A DNA stretch of 10,046 bases from an uncultured Oscillospiraceae bacterium (GTDB lineage: Bacteria > Bacillota > Clostridia > Oscillospirales > Oscillospiraceae). Below are positions 7,562 to 10,046 of this stretch, one piece after another. Under the pieces are notes generated by a model. The model was not told where the DNA came from. It made no database searches and worked only from the letters and a program-made list of their open reading frames with translations. The DNA lies in assembly GCA_905234005.1 (NCBI GenBank), contig CAJOFW010000039.1, positions 1 to 10,046 of the forward strand, read 5' to 3'. Numbering within the stretch: position 1 is the first letter of the stretch; each line of letters begins with the position of its first letter. A program made the position numbers and the translations under genes.

Positions 7562-8214
7562 CGAAGCCGACCGACTGGATTCTTGACCTGTTCTTCCCCA
7601 CCCGCTGCATCCTCTGCCGCGAGCCGATGCCGCCGGGACGGCCGGGGTTCTGCCCGGTCTGCCGGGAGACGCTTCCCGCAAACGGCGTCGGGCACATCAA
7701 GGGGGATTTCTTCTCCGGGTGCGTCGCCGCGCTGCGCTACGACGGCCCTGTACGCGACGCGATCCTGCGCTACAAGTTCGGCGGCGTGCAGGCGTACGCC
7801 CACGCCTTCGGCGAGCTGGTGGCCGAACGGATATATTCCGAGTATTTTGGGAAATACGACATCCTGTCCTGGGCGCCGCTGTCGCCCGACCGGCTGAAGA
7901 GACGCGGCTACGATCAGGCCGGGCTGCTCGCCCAAAACGCGGCGGAGCGTCTGCGTCAGACCGCCGTGCCCACCCTCAGAAAGCGCCGGGGCGTCGGCCC
8001 GCAGTCGCTCACAAACGACCGGGAGAAGCGGCGCGCCAACATCGCCGGGGCTTACACGGTCATCGACCCGGCGGCGGTGCGGGGCCGCCGCGTGCTGCTC
8101 ATCGACGACATCGTCACGACCGGCTCCACGCTGTCCGAGTGCGCGAAAATGCTGCTGCTGGCCGACGCGGAGGATGTCATGTGCGCCGCCCTCGCCGCGG
8201 CGACCGAATCATAG
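7558..8214 (+). CDS. comF: ComF family phosphoribosyltransferase-like protein
   Basis: A 218-residue cytoplasmic protein of the ComF/GntX family. The N-terminus carries a four-cysteine zinc site (Cys17, Cys20, Cys32, Cys35) after the typical LDLFFPTRC segment. The middle has RGYDQAGLLA, the family's RGY(D/N)Q motif, and a QSLTNDREKRRANI stretch. The C-terminus has the PRPP-binding motif VLLIDDIVTTGST (179-191). In naturally competent bacteria ComF proteins help bring single-stranded DNA into the cytoplasm; in many other Firmicutes the role is unclear. No comFA helicase is present here, but the coupling to recD2 by an ATGA overlap (7558-7561) suits a DNA-handling role. That link is inference from context. 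Confidence 0.94.
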   Translation: MTKPTDWILDLFFPTRCILCREPMPPGRPGFCPVCRETLPANGVGHIKGDFFSGCVAALRYDGPVRDAILRYKFGGVQAYAHAFGELVAERIYSEYFGKYDILSWAPLSPDRLKRRGYDQAGLLAQNAAERLRQTAVPTLRKRRGVGPQSLTNDREKRRANIAGAYTVIDPAAVRGRRVLLIDDIVTTGSTLSECAKMLLLADAEDVMCAALAAATES

Positions 8215-8225
8215 GATCGAACCAC

Positions 8226-8233
8226 AGAAGGAG
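8226..8233 (+). promoter_or_regulatory. Strong Shine-Dalgarno site of the mreB-like gene
   Basis: AGAAGGAG lies 9 bases before the ATG at 8243. It is the best ribosome-binding site in the operon and contrasts with the three preceding overlapping junctions. It implies independent, possibly higher, translation of the MreB-like protein. Confidence 0.85.
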
Positions 8234-8242
8234 TACCATACC

Positions 8243-9274
8243 ATGCTGTTTTTTGAAAGAGACATCGCCATCGACCTCGGCACGATGACCACGATCATCT
8301 ACGTGCGCGGACGCGGCGTCCGGCTGCGCGAGGCGACGCTTGTGGCCATGGATCGCTCAAACGGGCGGCTTCTGCGCATCGGCGAGGAGGCCAAGAAGAT
8401 GCTCGGCCGCACGCCGGCGAACATCGTCCCGATCCACCCGATCGTATCGGGCGTCATATCCGACTACGACATGACGGCCCGGATGCTCCGGGAATTCATC
8501 AGCCGCGTGACCTCGTTCAGCCTGTTCAAGCCCCGTGTGCTCATCTGCGTGCCCGCGAGCGTAACCGGCGTGGAGGAGCGCGCCCTCATCGACGCGGCGA
8601 TCGAGGCCGGCGCACGCAAGGTCTACCTGCTCGAGACATCGCTCGCCACGGCGGTCGGCGCTGGCATCAACATCAACCGGGCCGACGGCCATATGGTCAT
8701 CGACGTCGGCAGCGGCACGACCGAGGTCGCCGTCGTATCTCTCGGCGGCGTCGTGGAGTGCGAGTCCATCAAGACCGCCGGCATGGTGTTCGACGAGGCC
8801 ATCGTCCGCTACGTCCGCAAAAAGCACAACCTGCTCATCGGCGCGCGCACGGCCGAGGATCTGAAGCTCTCGATCGGCTGCGTCACACCCCGGACGGAGG
8901 TGGCCTACGAGGAGGTCAAGGGCCGCTGCCTCGTGACCGGTCTGCCCCGCAGCGTCACGATCAGCTCCGGCGATATGATCGAGGCGCTGGAGGAGCCGAT
9001 GAGTCAGGTGCTCGAGGCCATCCACCTCGTGCTCGAGCGCACGCCGCCCGAGCTCGTGGCCGACGTATCGCAGAACGGCATCATCCTGTCCGGCGGCGGC
9101 GCGCAGCTCTGGGGCATGGACCGGCTTATCGAGGAGCGCACCGGCATCGCGACCGTGCTTGTGGACGACGCGCTGTCCTGCACCGCCTACGGCGCGGGGC
9201 GTATGCTCCAGAATCTCGACGACATGAACGAGGGCATGATCAACCTCGCCCGCCGCAAGCAGGTGCGTCTGTGA
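8243..9274 (+). CDS. mreB: MreB/Mbl-like actin homologue with altered nucleotide pocket
   Basis: A 343-residue bacterial actin, full length for MreB, which forms membrane-bound filaments that guide lateral wall synthesis. Homology runs end to end: hydrophobic N-terminus MLFF (membrane-insertion type), phosphate-1 IDLGTMTT (10-17), HPIVSGVISDYD, LFKPRVLICVP, phosphate-2 IDVGSGTTEVAV (153-164), LLIGARTAEDLK, TGLPRSVTI, TPPELVADV and the adenosine motif LSGGGAQLWGMD. Several pocket residues depart from the family: GTANT is GTMTT, IEEPMAAA is LETSLATA with Thr132 at the catalytic Glu position, DIGGGTTE is DVGSGTTE, and AGDEMDEA is AGMVFDEA. No mreC or mreD lies nearby, so this is probably an Mbl/MreBH-like or more divergent paralogue. 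The start is set by the Shine-Dalgarno site at 8226-8233. The symbol is by family, not proven orthology. Confidence 0.93.
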   Translation: MLFFERDIAIDLGTMTTIIYVRGRGVRLREATLVAMDRSNGRLLRIGEEAKKMLGRTPANIVPIHPIVSGVISDYDMTARMLREFISRVTSFSLFKPRVLICVPASVTGVEERALIDAAIEAGARKVYLLETSLATAVGAGININRADGHMVIDVGSGTTEVAVVSLGGVVECESIKTAGMVFDEAIVRYVRKKHNLLIGARTAEDLKLSIGCVTPRTEVAYEEVKGRCLVTGLPRSVTISSGDMIEALEEPMSQVLEAIHLVLERTPPELVADVSQNGIILSGGGAQLWGMDRLIEERTGIATVLVDDALSCTAYGAGRMLQNLDDMNEGMINLARRKQVRL

Positions 9275-9278
9275 GGTG
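9273..9278 (+). promoter_or_regulatory. Shine-Dalgarno site choosing the thioesterase start
   Basis: GAGGTG lies 6 bases before the ATG at 9285 and overlaps the mreB-like stop codon (9272-9274). The in-frame GTG at 9276 is part of this site and has no Shine-Dalgarno of its own, so 9285 is preferred. The in-frame ATG at 9294 remains possible. Confidence 0.65.
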
Positions 9279-9284
9279 ACGGTC

Positions 9285-9752
9285 ATGCTGGACATGGAGA
9301 AATTCAAGACGTACATGAACGAGGCCGGCGGCTTCAACCGTCACAACGGCATCGTGTTCACCGTCGTCGAGGAGGGCTACTGCGAGTGCACGGTCGACAT
9401 GACCCCGCAGAGTCTCAACCCCCAGGGCGTGGCCCACGGCAGTCTTCTCTTCGCCCTGTGCGACTGCGTGACCGGCATGGCCACGGCCACGACCGGGCGC
9501 AGCATGCTGACCCAGTCGGCGACGATCCACTTCCTGCGCCCCGGTACGGGCGGAAGGCTCACAGCCCGCTCCCGGCTCATCAAAAACGGCCGCACGACCG
9601 CCCTTTGCACGGGCGAGGTGTTCGACGAAAACGACCGGCTGCTTGTGACGAGCCAGTTTGAGATCTTCTACACGAGCGATACGCTGACGCTGCCCGAAAA
9701 AGGCCCGGACGGCCAATGGCACGCCGCCGCCGGCGACGGCGCGTGGTGCTGA
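9285..9752 (+). CDS. PaaI-type hotdog-fold acyl-CoA thioesterase
   Basis: A 155-residue single-domain hotdog protein, expected to hydrolyse an acyl-CoA thioester as a cytoplasmic homotetramer; its substrate cannot be told from sequence. The family motif is clear: Asn45, then GVAHGSLLFALCD with Asp60 at the catalytic acid position and Asn45 at the upstream conserved Asn. The common HGG is HGS here. The strand sequence TQSATIHFLRPG and a later LVTSQFEIFY fit the hotdog core. A glycine-rich tail, PDGQWHAAAGDGAWC, extends past the domain. It follows the mreB-like gene by 10 bases and probably shares its transcript, with no evident functional link. It is the last intact gene before the composition changes. 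Confidence 0.92.
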   Translation: MLDMEKFKTYMNEAGGFNRHNGIVFTVVEEGYCECTVDMTPQSLNPQGVAHGSLLFALCDCVTGMATATTGRSMLTQSATIHFLRPGTGGRLTARSRLIKNGRTTALCTGEVFDENDRLLVTSQFEIFYTSDTLTLPEKGPDGQWHAAAGDGAWC

Positions 9753-9756
9753 ACCG

Positions 9757-9793
9757 TTTTCCCGCCTTGCGGGGTTATTCCAGGGCGGGAAAA
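9757..9793 (+). terminator. Inverted repeat after the thioesterase gene, possible terminator
   Basis: A perfect 10-base inverted repeat, TTTTCCCGCC (9757-9766) and GGCGGGAAAA (9784-9793), encloses a 17-base loop. The left arm can instead form a compact hairpin CCCGC-CTT-GCGGG (9761-9773) followed by GTTATTCC, resembling an intrinsic terminator with a weak T tract. The long form has its T run on the left and A run on the right, the opposite of a classical terminator. The position, 4 bases after the stop codon, favours transcription termination. Confidence 0.4.
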
Positions 9794-9839
9794 AGCTCCT
9801 GAAGAACCTTGTATTTGTTTCGGGGCGTCTGCTTCGTTG

Positions 9840-10046
9840 GCGTTATGTCTGCCATCAGGGGAAATTTTTGTCGGCGAAGGAATTTGCACAGGAACGATTA
9901 CAGATTCGCCGCACGGTTCTAACGGTTTTGGTTATGACCCCGTGTTCGTGCCTGACGGATATTCAAAGACTTTCGCTGAGCTTGAACCCGAAATCAAAAA
10001 TTCAATTTCACACAGAACAAAAGCGTTTTTGAACTTAATATCAAAC
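9840..10046 (+). pseudogene. rdgB: 3' fragment of an RdgB/HAM1 (ITP/XTP pyrophosphatase) gene
   Basis: The frame GCG TTA TGT CTG onward encodes about 69 residues matching the C-terminal part of RdgB, which removes ITP, dITP and XTP from the nucleotide pool. Recognisable pieces are LCLPSGEIF, GICTG, the substrate-binding GSNGFGYDPVF, KTFAELEPEIKN and ISHRTKAF. The frame is open to the last base of the window, so the true end is not seen. There is no in-frame ATG or GTG upstream and no N-terminal SHNxxK-type motif in the 87 bases back to the thioesterase stop. The fragment is therefore 5'-truncated. G+C is 88/206 in 9841-10046, and G or C ends 22 of 57 codons from 9876, against near-exclusive G/C endings in the genes before it. 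Foreign remnant, decayed duplicate and assembly chimera are all possible. Confidence 0.8.

Noticed and set aside
1..10046. A novel defence, mobile or biosynthetic system, or a CRISPR array
   Set aside because: All complete genes belong to recognised housekeeping or conserved families. There are no transposase, integrase or toxin-like genes and no spaced repeats; the only repeat tract is the coding one in recD2.

Overview
The window reads as chromosomal DNA of a high-GC member of the Clostridia, probably close to Oscillospiraceae. This rests on gene content (a YkpA/YbiT-like ABC-F, RecD2, a ComF protein, an MreB paralogue), tightly packed plus-strand genes and a strong preference for G or C at third codon positions. 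A hand count of one 60-base line in the last complete gene gave 42/60 G+C. The taxon is inferred; there is no rRNA to fix it.

Layout: a tRNA-Ser(UGA) gene lies on the minus strand at 1-89. It is divergent from an ABC-F ATPase gene (218-1816), and both promoters sit in the roughly 130 bases between them. After a 113-base gap comes a chain of four genes joined by 4-base ATGA stop/start overlaps: uvrA (1930-4767), a small membrane protein of the Sm_multidrug_ex family (4764-5255), recD2 (5252-7561) and a ComF-type phosphoribosyltransferase gene (7558-8214). An mreB-like gene (8243-9274) and a PaaI-type hotdog thioesterase gene (9285-9752) follow at 28 and 10 bases, so all six may share one transcript. 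DNA repair and helicase functions (UvrA, RecD2) dominate the first part, and cell shape and housekeeping functions follow.

From about 9790 the composition drops: 88 of 206 bases (43%) are G or C in 9841-10046. The sequence there encodes the C-terminal part of an RdgB/HAM1 (ITPase) protein with no usable start. This looks like a decayed or foreign remnant, or an assembly join, at the window edge.

The most notable points are as follows. (1) In the ABC-F protein all three motifs of one composite ATP site are degenerate, while the other site is intact. (2) The MreB-like protein lacks the glutamate used for ATP hydrolysis and has other nucleotide-pocket changes. (3) Seven tandem 12-base repeats encode an in-frame MDxR-like N-terminus on RecD2. 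(4) The rdgB remnant is compositionally foreign and apparently frameshifted. I see no new multi-gene defence or mobile system; the gene set is mostly ordinary core genome.
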